The notes under the pieces: model-generated
The model's input: the letters and a program-made list of their open reading frames with translations, nothing else
What the model was told of the DNA's origin: nothing
Database searches by the model: none
Part shown: positions 11,220-21,581 of the stretch, one piece after another
How positions within the stretch are numbered: the first letter of the stretch is position 1
Layout: each line of letters starts with the position of its first letter
NCBI RefSeq assembly: GCF_932294415.1
Contig: NC_065535.1
Span: 82,667,862 to 82,731,861, forward strand
From: Quercus robur
Lineage: Eukaryota; Streptophyta; Magnoliopsida; Fagales; Fagaceae
Reading direction: 5' to 3'
DNA: 64,000 nucleotides
Program-made: the position numbers and the translations under genes

Positions 11220-13490
11220 ACTGCACGAAGTTTAGGGAGTCAAGAGTAATATAATCACATGTTAAATTGGCAAGGAAAGTGATGAACAAGAAAATGATTC
11301 AGTTTATTTTGACAACAAGCAGATGGTCCTCTTTACTCATAAAATTAATTTGGGCTACAATGAAGTTTTACAAAAGGTGACAAAAAGAATGAAGGAAAAT
11401 CATATCCGCGTTGATTAATTTGGGCTACCCACATAGTTGGCCTTACTATTTTCCCTCCTACCAAATGGACCCTACAGTTACGTGCTACATAAAAGATCTG
11501 AAAAAATTAAAAAGGGGGGAGGAGTTTGTGGGGTGGGTTCTTAAAAGACTTTCTAAAATTGATTGTCTGAACTCACAACAAAACATCCAAACCAGGGTAC
11601 AATGGTGAACAAAGCCTTTACCCTACCACCCCAACACAACTAGGTACGAAAAATCTCATTTCTACACTTCATCCTACCAAACATAATGTAAGAAATCATA
11701 AAATCATTTCAACATTGCAGCATTGCCTGTGTAGATTCATGTGAAAACTATGCAGAAGAAGTGAAGAACCAGATGTTAAAAATAAGACAATATAATGCAA
11801 AATTTAAATACCAGGACAAAAAATAAATAAATAAATAAATAAAAAATCTTCAATAACAGCAATGTATAGTAAAGCAGATGAACAAAGGTAACAAAGCAAA
11901 CATGGCAGCCAAGATTTGAAATGCAGCAACATAGTAGAATCATTACCTGCAATATCACTATGCAACTACCTTCTCTAAAAGCTTATGTTGTGAAGCCTTT
12001 TCAAGCCTATTCCTGCAAGGTATAAAATGCAATTAGCACCTCAAATACGTATATATATGGATGAACATCATTTCTATGCTTATATAAAGAAGGAAGAAAG
12101 GAAAATAAATTTCTAGACAGACATTTTAATATATATGATGAATTTCATATTGTAATATTTAGGAGAGCCTTTTTTTTATAAGAATAATTTTATTGAAAAA
12201 AAGACTACATACAAAAAGCACAAAGCAGCCAAAACAATTACACGAAAAAAAAAAAAAATTATGTTCAATAAGAAAGAGACTATAAATGCAGGAATGGCGT
12301 CACTAGTTGTGAAACAAAGACCATAAAACCAAAAGACCATAAAACAATATAAAAAAAGGAATAAGACATTTAATGAAAGTTAAAGCATCATGATATATGT
12401 GGAACTGCCAAAAATGAAGAAATATGCTGATTTGAGAACTAAAACGATTAATTGGAAAGAGGAGCATTAATGGCAAAGTCCATTTACACTTGTATGAGCA
12501 GTTAATAACGTAATTTTTTAATTTCCAAATGATGAGAAATCTATCAATAGATTCTTTACATATGTACATATGTATAAAGAAAATCCCTGCCCTCTCGTTC
12601 AATGCCTAACAGAAAACCAAGATTAAAGAGATGTTTTTATTCAGGCCTTTTCAATGCCTCCTATATTTCTACAAATACGTTAGACCCAGTTAGATGCTAG
12701 TCATGACAAGAAAAAACTATCAGAGCAATTTATTTGCTAGGAAGGAACATATATCGTGATTATGGCAACTTCACACAAGATGGTGAAGAGTTAAAAGTTC
12801 ATTGAAAAGGCCACATGATAAAAACCCTAGGTTCAAACAGCAATTCAATAAATAAGAAATCATGTCATCCCAGCAATCAATGCTACCTATTTACTGGTAA
12901 GCATAACTTGTGCATTCAAATCACAGAAATAATAAACATTTTATAAAAATAAAAATCCAAAAACCCATTAATAACTCAATTCACATTACACCCAAAAAAT
13001 AAAAAAAATAAAAGAACATATAAGCAAAAATCATACAATGATATAAAAACCCAAAAAGAAGAGATCAAATGAGAATGATACCCTGCGGTTTGTTGGGACG
13101 GCGACGGCGACGGAGACGGAGACGCTGACGGCGAAGGCGACGTTTCTATGACGGCGACGGCGACGGAAAGTGAGAGACCGAAGCGAGATGGAGGGCCGAC
13201 GGCGACGGACAAGGACGGAGCTGAAGAGAGGGAATGAATGCGACGGAACGGCGACGGAGCTGAAGAGAGATCGAGTGCGACGGAACGGCGACGGAGCTGA
13301 AGAGGACTGAGAGTGAGAGAGAGAGACTGAGTTTTTTGAGTGATGCACTGTGAGTGTGGGAGGGAATGAGAGTTTTTTGAACTAAAGAGTATTTTTTGAG
13401 AGAGTACTGTAAAGTGTGGGAGGACTGAGTTTTTTTGAGACTGTTTTGAATGAGAGTTTTTTTGAGAGTTTTGTTGAGAGACACGTGTGG
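11220..13490 (-). other. Spliced leader and promoter region of the PMD gene
   Basis: No protein gene. On the minus strand a CT-rich, then CGTCGC-rich leader (about 13490 to 13085) ends in a plausible donor, CGCAGG|GTATCATT, near 13080; an acceptor CAG sits directly before the ATG at 11219, which would give a leader intron of about 1.9 kb. The tract 13085-13300 is made of GACGGC repeats, with three copies of a larger unit containing 'ggaacggcgacggagctgaagag'. A small AT-rich LINE-tail-like sequence (minus) is at about 12160-12260. Confidence 0.6.
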
Positions 13491-13501
13491 CAAAAGAAAA
13501 T

Positions 13502-13866
13502 AGAAATCAAGTCCAACGGACTTGATTTCTGTGTAGAAAAACCGCTAGTCGGTTTTTATACATACAAACCGAGTCTAATAGACTCGTTTTCTACACACAG
13601 AAATCGAGTCCAATGGACTCGATTTCTATGTGTAAAAACCGAGTGTATTGGACTTGGTTTGTATGCATGGAAATCGAGTTTATTTAACTCGATTTCTATG
13701 TGTAAAAACCAAGTGTATTGGACTCGGTTTGTATGCATAGAAATCGAGTTTATTTAACTCGATTTCTGTACGCCCATTTCCCACGTCGTTCACTGCAAAA
13801 AAGGAAAATCGAGTATACTAAACTCGATTTTACAACCCACAAATCGACTCCAATAAACTCGAATTG
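13502..13866. repeat. Right subterminal array of about ten palindromes, 35-bp period
   Basis: Palindromes of the same AAAYCGAGT-N7-ACTCGRTTT type as at the left end. Cores start at 13508, 13570, 13605, 13640, 13675, 13710, 13745, 13810 and 13845, with a shorter variant (ACCGCTAGTCGGT) near 13543. Seven of the intervals are exactly 35 bp. AAATCGAGT units alternate with AAACCGAGT units, and the opposite arm often changes with them. The spacer differs from that of the left array ('ttctatgtgtaa'). Confidence 0.9.
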
Positions 13867-13945
13867 TTAGAAACCAAAATAGTTTAAAACGTTTGCTAAC
13901 TAATGATATTGTTTAGATTTTATAGTTATTTTCTAAAAAAATCCC
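13867..13945 (-). repeat. Right terminal inverted repeat of the MULE
   Basis: Reverse complement starts GGGATTTTTTTAGAAAATAA and aligns with the left end for about 80 bp, including CATTAGTTAG and AAACGTTT. Confidence 0.88.
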
Positions 13946-13954
13946 GTGATGCAG
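13946..13954. repeat. 9-bp target-site duplication, right
   Basis: GTGATGCAG, identical to 2688-2696, directly after the right MULE terminus. Confidence 0.93.
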
Positions 13955-14263
13955 TGTTGAATGTGACTCCAAAATAGTTTCAGACGTGGTATCGCTGTAT
14001 CCGGCTATAGTAATCAACCAGTGGCTATTGATAATGTTGTTGTGGGGATTCCTTTGAAGCTACAAGAGATTAGAATGGTGCAAATTTCACACGTAAAGCA
14101 GCAAAATAATCGTCTAGCACATATCTTGGCACATATGCCAAAAGAATTTATATTTATGTAATTTGGATAGATGAAAATATTAATATGATTGAGTCTACAT
14201 TGGCTCAAAATGTATTAAATTTATCTTCCTTTTAATGAAAGTTAGTATCTTCTTATAAAAAAA
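13955..14263 (+). pseudogene. 3' remnant of a LINE: end of the RNase H domain and tail
   Basis: A plus-strand frame at about 14010-14161 reads IRMVQISHVKQQNNRLAHIL, the C-terminal helix motif of the RVT_3 RNase H domain of plant LINEs. It is followed by a stop, a short 3' UTR with 'ttttaatgaaagtta' and a poly-A stretch ending near 14263. The MULE lies just upstream, so it may have inserted into this remnant. Confidence 0.65.
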
Positions 14264-14430
14264 TTCAAGTACCAAGATAAGAGTAAAAGTTAAAACAACC
14301 ATAAAGTAAAGCAAGAAAGAAACCAAAGTTTTAGAGAAAGTGCCGAACCTGAAGCAGCTACAAATAAGGGAATAGACTCAACAAAGAATAAGGTCCGAAG
14401 CTCCAATGAAGCTTAAAGAAAATCACTTTT

Positions 14431-14853
14431 TCATGTTTCAAATGGAGAGATGAGTACCAAAAAAAGATTGAGGTTTGAGATTGATTTTTTTTGTGTGTGT
14501 GTTTTAATTTCAGTTAGAGAGAGAGAGAGTTTGCAGTTTTTGTAGGTGTGGGAGAGATCATGAGAACTAGCAAAGGGTTTGCTATTGGAAATGGTAGGTA
14601 GTTTGTGAGAGAGATATGATAGGTAGCTTGGGCATATATAAATGAAGATGGGAACAACAAGGGCAATCGCTATTGGAAATGGAAACCAACTGTAGCAGCT
14701 ACAAAGTAGTGATGAGTGCTGTTGTGTGGATGCTGCAGATGAATCCTTCTCAGGTTTTGGTCGAGATACAGCATCATTAGAACCTGAGCAAAGTGATTCC
14801 AAGGAGCCATCCCTCATGGAACTATTGTTGTCATCTCTAATTAGACAAGCCAT
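14431..14853 (-). CDS. Unassigned open frame of 140 codons, doubtful
   Basis: The first 50 residues are Ser/Asp-rich and of plausible composition, then comes a hydrophobic stretch (about residues 50-75) and a tail translated from a GA repeat. I do not recognise it. It has no clear partner exon and is flanked on both sides by LINE remnants. It may be a fragment of a host gene or chance. Confidence 0.15.
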   Translation of the reverse strand: MACLIRDDNNSSMRDGSLESLCSGSNDAVSRPKPEKDSSAASTQQHSSLLCSCYSWFPFPIAIALVVPIFIYICPSYLSYLSHKLPTISNSKPFASSHDLSHTYKNCKLSLSLTEIKTHTQKKSISNLNLFLVLISPFET

Positions 14854-14984
14854 TTGAAATTTTTTTTTTTAGTTGCCTAGTGCATTGAGCCTTCCTACTA
14901 TAGCCAGATCCACTTTTTTGCTTTGTGGATCTTTTATTAATTTATTTTTTACAAGGTGAAGAATTTTATTCAGGAAAAAAAAAA

Positions 14985-15345
14985 AACCACTACAACACTA
15001 CAGGGCAGCCTGCCTCCCTCTCCCTCCCGATGACATCAACAATGTCAAAAGAACCATAAAAATTAAACTACAAAACAATGACCATTTAGCAAGAGAGTGA
15101 GCGACCACATTAGATTCTCTAGGTACCCACCTTAAAGATAGAAAAGGGAACTGGGAACTTTGAATGGCATTCTCAATTGTCCAAGGGATGGATATCTCTG
15201 CCCTGTTCTGTGATGGATTGGCAGCAGACTTGAGAATCGCCTTCCAAGATGATTAATTGGTGCTGAGTTTAATGACACAAAGTTGTAAAGCCCAAAGAAT
15301 TGCCTCTGGTTCTGCCGAGAGAGGGAAGGTGTTGTTCACTTTCTG
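14985..15345 (-). pseudogene. LINE RNase H fragment
   Basis: Translated on the minus strand it reads EAILWALQLCVIKLS at the start and RWVPRESNVVAHSLAKWSL near the end, typical of the RVT_3 RNase H domain of plant LINEs. A stop codon interrupts it near 15250. It is 5'-truncated like most LINE insertions. The unit ends about 30 bp upstream of where homology between the two NPF copies begins. Confidence 0.75.
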
Positions 15346-17337
15346 GGTCTTTCATATATTAAAATGAGTACTTCATAAATATATGTATATATATAACCTG
15401 CCTGAATTAAAGTGGCCGTTCAAGTAACATAAAACACTAGTGAAAAATCTCGATCTTAAAGCACAGAGGAAGGGAAAATGAATACCTTTGTCAAAGATGC
15501 AGTTGATCACAAGGGTAATCCAGCTGATAGGACCAAAACAGGTAGTTGGTTGTCTGCGGCTCAAATCCTAGGTACATTACACTCTCTAGTATTGTGTGTG
15601 TATATATTTATATTTTATGTATGTTTTTTAGCTACATTAATTTTCCCAAATGTTCTTATTTGAATCTTACGGTAGTTTATATTCTTTGTTCTGGGCCAAA
15701 ACAGGTGCTTCACATTTCTATTTCCTTTTCTTTCTTTAAAAAAATAATAATAATAATTCGATACTCACAGACTCACAATGAGGAGGAGAGATTTGAATCT
15801 TAGACGTCTCAACATGCAATGATTTCCATTTCTATTTTTAATGCATATATATGGATTGATTACAACATTTAATTATCATGAAAAACTATTAAAATGATTC
15901 AGTTTATTTTCTAATTGGTTTTAGTCTTAACTCTAAACTAAAAATTCAAATATTTTATAATACTTGTATTGATTTCAATCATTTTTCATGGTATTGAAAC
16001 GTGCGAGAGACTTTCCTCAATGGCAATAATTGTGAACATGGTGACATATTTAGTTGGCACAATTCATCTGCCTAGCGCAAGTGCTTCAAATTTTGCATCA
16101 ACATCAGGGGGCACATCATATTTTCTATGCTTGTTTGGAGGCATTGTTGCAGATTCTTTCATAGGCCGATATTGGACAATAGCCATTGCTGCTGCAATTC
16201 ATGCAGGGGTGGGTATTCTTTTAGCATGTCAACTTGCAATCCTAATAGGATATTTATATACTACACTTTTTCTTTTCTTTTTTAATAAATTTTAATCTAA
16301 GTATTCTGCTTTCTTGCTTGCCAAGTTCTACATTTGATGATATTTGTACTAATAGATTGTCAACCGGGATGATAAATTAGGGAACATGTTTGTTAGCCAT
16401 ATCCACTGCTTTGCCAAATTTAAGCCCACCTCCTTGCAATCCTGCTTTATTCAACAAATGTACAAAGGCCAACAGTCTTCAAATGGGCGTTTTCACCATG
16501 GCTTTGTATTTAACTAATATAGGAGTTGGTGGAATAAAGTGAAGTGTAGCAGGGCTTGGAACAGACCAATTTGATCAGAAAGTTGACAAGGAAAAGGCTC
16601 AAATGGCGCATTTCTTCGATACGTTCTACTTTGTTACCAGCTTGGGTACCTTTTTGGCAGTTACAGTATTTGTTTATATACAAGATCAAGTGGGATGAAG
16701 CTGGGCATATGGGATTTGCTCGGCCTCAATGACACTTGCTCTCTTGGTCTTTCTACTGGGGACTAAAATATTTAGGTACAAGAAACGTTTAGGAACCCCT
16801 ATAGTTCAAATTCTTCAAGTTATAGTGGCCGTTGTAAAGAAAAGGAAGGCAGTGTTTCCATCTAATGTTAATGCCTTATTCGAGGACCCTTCTCAGGAAT
16901 CAAGAATATATCATACAAATAAGTTTCGGTATGTGACCATTAGAATTGCTGCTTATTTTTAGAAGTTTGCCGACAATATTGTTTTCTTCCTCTAGGAAAA
17001 TAATCGCTTCTCTTAGATTATGCTTTTCCTTTCCTTTTTTTTTCCAAACCCCTTAACAAGTTTTCAGAACATTGATCAGAATCGTAATAACTAAATTTTG
17101 CATATAGTGCCCTCTCAAAAGGGGAAGAAAAAAAATGCATATAGTGCACTCCTATTAATTTCTAAGTGTAAGTGGTACAAAACATATCCTCTTGTGATTT
17201 GGAATAGAGGGGCACAATGATTTTGATAAGTTTCTATGATCAAGATTTTCCTATCAAAGAATTTTTTTTTTTTTTTTTTTTAAAGAGGGTAGCAAGTATT
17301 TTCTTAGACAATGGGGCTGTAAATTTCTTCTTTCTCT

Positions 17338-17757
17338 CTTTTTTTTTTTTTTTTTTTTTTTGGTTAAAAGGACATAGATAAAACAAACTAGGAAGCCAAA
17401 ATGGCTAGGTTCACGGCAGACAGCCTACAAAAATTAACCCCATTAACATCAGAGCATAACAACTCCTTAACAAAGTTTGGGGCTGAATCAAAAGTACAAA
17501 ATTCTTCCTCCATTATGCTACCATTCCTTGCAAGCGCATCAGCACTGCGGTTTGCTTCCCGAAACACATGACTCACTCTGGCATGAGGAATTCGGCTTAG
17601 CAGCAACCTGCAATCCACCAGAAGAGTAGTATACGCTGCATTAGTTTGAGAGTTAGAGTTGATCAAATCCACAACAACTTTTGCATCCAATTCAACTTCA
17701 AGATTTTGGATGCCGAGTTGAATAGCTAAAAACAATCCATCCCTAAGAGCCCAACAC
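17338..17757 (-). mobile_element. 5'-truncated LINE insertion (RNase H end and poly-A)
   Basis: Minus-strand open frame with ECWALRDGLFLAIQLGIQNL, VELDAKVVVDLI and VSHVFREANRSADALAR, an intact-looking RNase H domain, followed by a 3' tail and a poly-A seen as poly-T at 17340-17362. It is flanked by the 12-bp duplication TCTTCTTTCTCT (17326-17337 and 17758-17769). The paralogous intron has the unoccupied site at about 31999-32015. It lies in intron 3 of the NPF pseudogene, antisense to it. Confidence 0.92.
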
Positions 17758-17907
17758 TCTTCTTTCTCTATATTCAATTAATTGATTCTCTAGTACAATG
17801 TGTTTCTAAAAAAAAGATTCTCTACTACACGTCTACACCAATAACATGGATTTTTTTTTCAAACATAAATGGTAGCCTTTAAACTTGTCCACCATACACA
17901 CATATAG

Positions 17908-18082
17908 GGTCTCTTTGGAATCCGCTTATTTTGTTGAAACTGAAAACTTTTTGTTGAAAGTACTGTAATTAAAGGTAAATGTTAGTTGAAATAGTACAGT
18001 GAGACCCATGAATAGTAGCAAAAATAAGTTGAATAGTAAAATAAGTTGGAAAAAAATAAGCTAGCCAAACAAACAAATAGTT
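17908..18082. mobile_element. Small MITE-like element
   Basis: About 175 bp, bounded by 'gggtctctttggaatccgc' and the inverted 'gcttattttt' / 'gctagccaaacaaac' ends. The interior has the phrase 'gtactgtaattaaaggtaaa' and an inverted 'atagtacagtgagacccatg'. I did not resolve the target duplication. Confidence 0.6.
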
Positions 18083-18982
18083 ACATGCAAATAAATGATC
18101 CTAAAGAACAAGAGATTAAAATACATAAGAAACTACCACATGCATAGAAAAAAAAATACAAACTACTCATTTTCACTACCTACAGGCCTAATTAACAACT
18201 GTCCTAGAAGATTTGTTAATAAACTATTTTAGAAAAGTTTTGACATACTTTTATGAAAATTATAAAATATCGTAAAAAAAATTACTTCTTGGATCTATTG
18301 GTGTACTGAGTGCCCTATCATTTAAATTTTTAATGAACATGATAATAAATACATATTTAAATTTGTAACAATAATGCTGTGAGCATAATGATTTCACAAC
18401 AAAGCATAAGTGGCAAGCTATAAATGGTAGGTATAAAATTGACGTTAGTGGTAGGCTTAAATGAGGCAAAAAATTTGTTTACACCCAACGTATACAACTA
18501 CAAGGTCCACATGCCATTTTCACATAGGTTTTATATGCTAGGCGTCAGGAGCAGCGTTACATGGCAATGAGGGGGTTCAAATGGACCCCTTGACTTTAAC
18601 CAAAAAACAATTAAAAATATTTTTGTATACCTCGACTTAAATCTTGCACACCCTGATCACATCAACTCAGCCTAAAATCAAACAACAACACATATCACAA
18701 ATTACAAACCTCTCTCCCTCTTCTTTATTTGAGTATCTTAATATCTCTGACTCTAAGAGTAAAGAGCAAATGTTTGTGAGTTGTGAGTGTGTCTCTCTTT
18801 ATTTTAAATTTATGTTATATATATGTGAGTGTGTGTTGGATACTAATTGTGTGTGTTATTTATTTTTTACAATGTTAATTTGTGTGAATTGTGATGTGTG
18901 AATAGTATAAATATAATATAACTTCATATAATTTAATAATTAGGAAATACAAAGAATTTGTTACATTTGTGTGTATTGTTAT

Positions 18983-19704
18983 TGTGGGGGGTAAAATCTG
19001 TCAGCTGATGTTGGGCCATAGTACATGTACCAAGCCCAGCCACGATAAGAAGAAAAGGCATGGGCGTAGGATATCCCATCCCAACCATGACGGGCCGGGC
19101 CTGCTTAGGGGCGTCCGAGGAGGAGTACCTCCTCGGACTCGCCAAGTGAGTGTCCAATTCGCACTCCATACCTGGCGAAAGGTCACCCAATACGAAGGAA
19201 TAGTGCGTGACGTTCAGGAAGGGGGGCAACCACAACTGCCGCATTAAATGCCAAGGAACTACTTTTCCAGCCGCATTAATGTGGAAGGGACAGGAACGCA
19301 GAATCATCTTGGCCAGTGCAACTCACAGAAAAGAGGAATGATGACCTATGGGACAGGCACTCAAGTAGAGGGTCAGATGGTTGACAAGTGTAGGGTCATG
19401 ATCTTAGGAAGAATGCTATATAAGAGAAGGAAATCCCCATGGAAAGGGGATCGCAAGCAGAAAGAAGAAAAAGATAGGAAAAGAGAAAGGAGATAGAAGC
19501 AGAAGAAACAGCCCCAGGGACCGTTATTCCAAAAGTTTGAAGGAATATCCTTACGTCCAACTGATTGCATGGCTTGGACATAACTACGTTTCCTCTGTCA
19601 AAGACCTAGTTCTGTAACCTACTCTCTACAAATTCATTGTTGAGGGACTTTTGGGCCAGAACCACCCGCCTGTTGGGCCTGAGCTCCAAAACCGCCCCCC
19701 TACA
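18983..19704. mobile_element. Solo LTR, 722 bp
   Basis: Begins TGTGGGGGG, ends CCCCCCTACA, and is flanked by the perfect 5-bp duplication GTTAT (18978-18982 and 19705-19709). A TATA-like 'gctatataagag' lies at about 19424. GC-richer than its surroundings. Lies in intron 3 of the NPF pseudogene and is absent from the paralogous intron. Open frames inside it are not genes. Confidence 0.93.
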
Positions 19705-20903
19705 GTTATCATGTTATAATAATTTTTGTTATAAAGTTAGTGATTCAAGAAAAAAAAAAAAAAAACTAGTAAAGTTTGTGATTGTTTAAGCATTTGATTG
19801 ACTAAGTAGAAACTTAGTGTATTATTTATATATAAATGAGTGTGGTTGTATAATCAATAATTAATATAGTGCTAAGTTTTGGTTATGTAGTTTAAAATAT
19901 TTTTATATAAATCAATAACAAATAGAAAATGACAACTGCATAAAAATAAAAATGTTATACAAACTTAACAAAATAAAATGGTCACATTTATCTACGTTGA
20001 CAATAGATAATAATAACAGATAATGAACTAACATATAACTATATAAGGATTTTGAAATATGAAAACTCGTAAAAGAAAATTATAAATTTACATGTGTATG
20101 TTTTTTTTTTTTTTGCTTTTGTTTTTTGGAGCCAATAACTCAATAAATTTAATTTCTCTTTTTATTAAATTTTATTTAACTTAAGTTCTTAATAACCTTC
20201 CTAAAAAAATTCCTATAGCCACCACGGCCAGGCATATATTATACTTTCCCTCAAATGAGAGTTTGTAATAATTTGCCACCTACAATTTGTGAAATTATTG
20301 TAAAAATATTGTGTTTGTAGCATTAATTACTCAATTTTAAATTTTAATAGGAACTTTCGGATAGAATACTCCAATAAAAAAGCTGACAATAAAGATTGTC
20401 AGAATTAGTCGTGTCAAAGATATTTCAGGAACGATCATTTCAAAGTTAACAAGTGATACTTCCATGACAGTTGCTTGGACAAGGCGGCAATCATAACCAG
20501 CAAAGACTTTGAAACTCCAAATCCATGGAGACTTTGCACAGTTACAAATGTGGAAGAAGTTAAAATGTTAATCAAATTATTGCCAATTTGGGCGACAACA
20601 ATTATCTTCTGGACGATACATGCACAGTTAGCTAGCTTCTCAGTGCAGCAAGCTGCTACCATGGATAGATCAATAGGAAATTTCCAAATTCCTGCGGCAT
20701 CACTCTACGCCTTCTTCGTTGTGGCCATAATGATCACTCTTGCTATATATGACCGCCTGATTATGCCTCTCATGAAAAAATCTAGAAATAGTCAAGTTAC
20801 ATAAATGGTGAACTTAAGATTGGTGTTCTGGCATTCCTAAATGAAAAAATTGCATCTATTTGTAATAAAAGTAGTAATAAATAATTAAATATACTTCAGG
20901 GTT

Positions 20904-21002
20904 TAAGAGAAGAGAGACAGAGATATGAGTCTGCCGGTATCTAAGAGAAGAGAGATAGAAATATGGGTCCATCAGGATCTGAGAGAAGAGAGACAGAGAT
21001 AT
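20904..21002 (+). repeat. Purine-rich tandem repeat, about 43 bp unit
   Basis: Two and a third copies of a unit with 'aagagaagagagacagagatat' in intron 4 of the NPF pseudogene. It is absent from the paralogous intron. Confidence 0.8.
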
Positions 21003-21581
21003 ATATTTTTTGAATTGGTTTTAATAGGGGTAAAAAGGAAAACAAATGGTGTTAATGACATTTGCTCCGTTAAGTAGTTATAGACAAGTGACTGATTTTG
21101 AAAAGGGTACTACGTCTAACTCAGTTAAGAATGTGATTCAAGTCATAAATTACAATTTTTTTTGTGTCCAAAATAACAAATTTTTGACAATTAAAAATAT
21201 TTATTTATTTAATTCCTTTTTTTTCCTCTTTTCAGGTTTAACAAATTTGCAAAAGGTAAAACAATATATTATTACTAGCAAGTTCTCAAGAAAGAGCAGT
21301 TTGGCTTCTCTGTGGCAGTTATGCTTCTCTTCCTTGTAGTATATGGTTTCCCTTCTCTTTGAGAAGGATGGTAGGTTCTCAAGTATAAATTTTTTGCTTG
21401 GAGATTTGTTTTTGCTTCTAAGTGTGTCAGTTTCTATTTTGCTTTCCTTGTTTTACTTCAAACCGTGTCAGTATCTGTTCCTTTGTTTTCAAATTGTGTC
21501 AGTTTGTACTTTGCTTTCTTTGTCTTATTTCAAGTCGTGTCTGTTGTATCTGTCTCTTTGTCAACTTCACTTGTCTTAATG

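Larger units (their letters stand above)
2697..13945. mobile_element. Complete Mutator-like element (MULE), 11.25 kb, carrying transposase and plant mobile domain genes
   Basis: Both ends can be fixed from sequence. The left terminus GGGATTTTTTAGAAAATAAC is matched by the reverse complement of the right terminus with one extra T, and the two inverted repeats stay alignable for about 80 bp. The perfect 9-bp duplication GTGATGCAG flanks them. Inside are a MULE transposase gene on the plus strand and a plant-mobile-domain gene on the minus strand, arranged tail to tail. Each gene has a leader beside a subterminal palindrome array. Both genes are damaged, so this copy is probably not autonomous now, but the perfect duplication and clear TIRs suggest a fairly recent insertion. 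Confidence 0.93.
15478..21254 (+). pseudogene. NRT1/PTR (NPF) transporter, first copy, disrupted
   Basis: Paralogue of the intact gene at 29090-36517, with the same exon plan: 15478-15571, 15991-16208, 16381-16928, 20471-20796, and the first about 20 nt of exon 5 from 21235. Lesions seen: the acceptor before exon 2 reads TG instead of AG (15989-15990); TGA at 16540-16542 and 16696-16698 in exon 3; the donor after exon 4 is lost (CAAG|TTAC where the paralogue has CAAG|GTAC); exon 5 is cut after its first bases and replaced by a LINE. Residual protein keeps the ETCER form of the ExxER proton-coupling motif. It cannot make a transporter. Intron 3 also holds a LINE tail, a MITE and a solo LTR. 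Confidence 0.93.

Noticed and set aside
13031-13493. Ser/Arg/Pro-rich frames on the minus strand
   Set aside because: Simple-sequence translation of CGTCGC and CT repeats in the PMD leader.
18933-19581. Several frames of 60-120 codons
   Set aside because: They lie inside the solo LTR 18983-19704 and have no recognisable domain.
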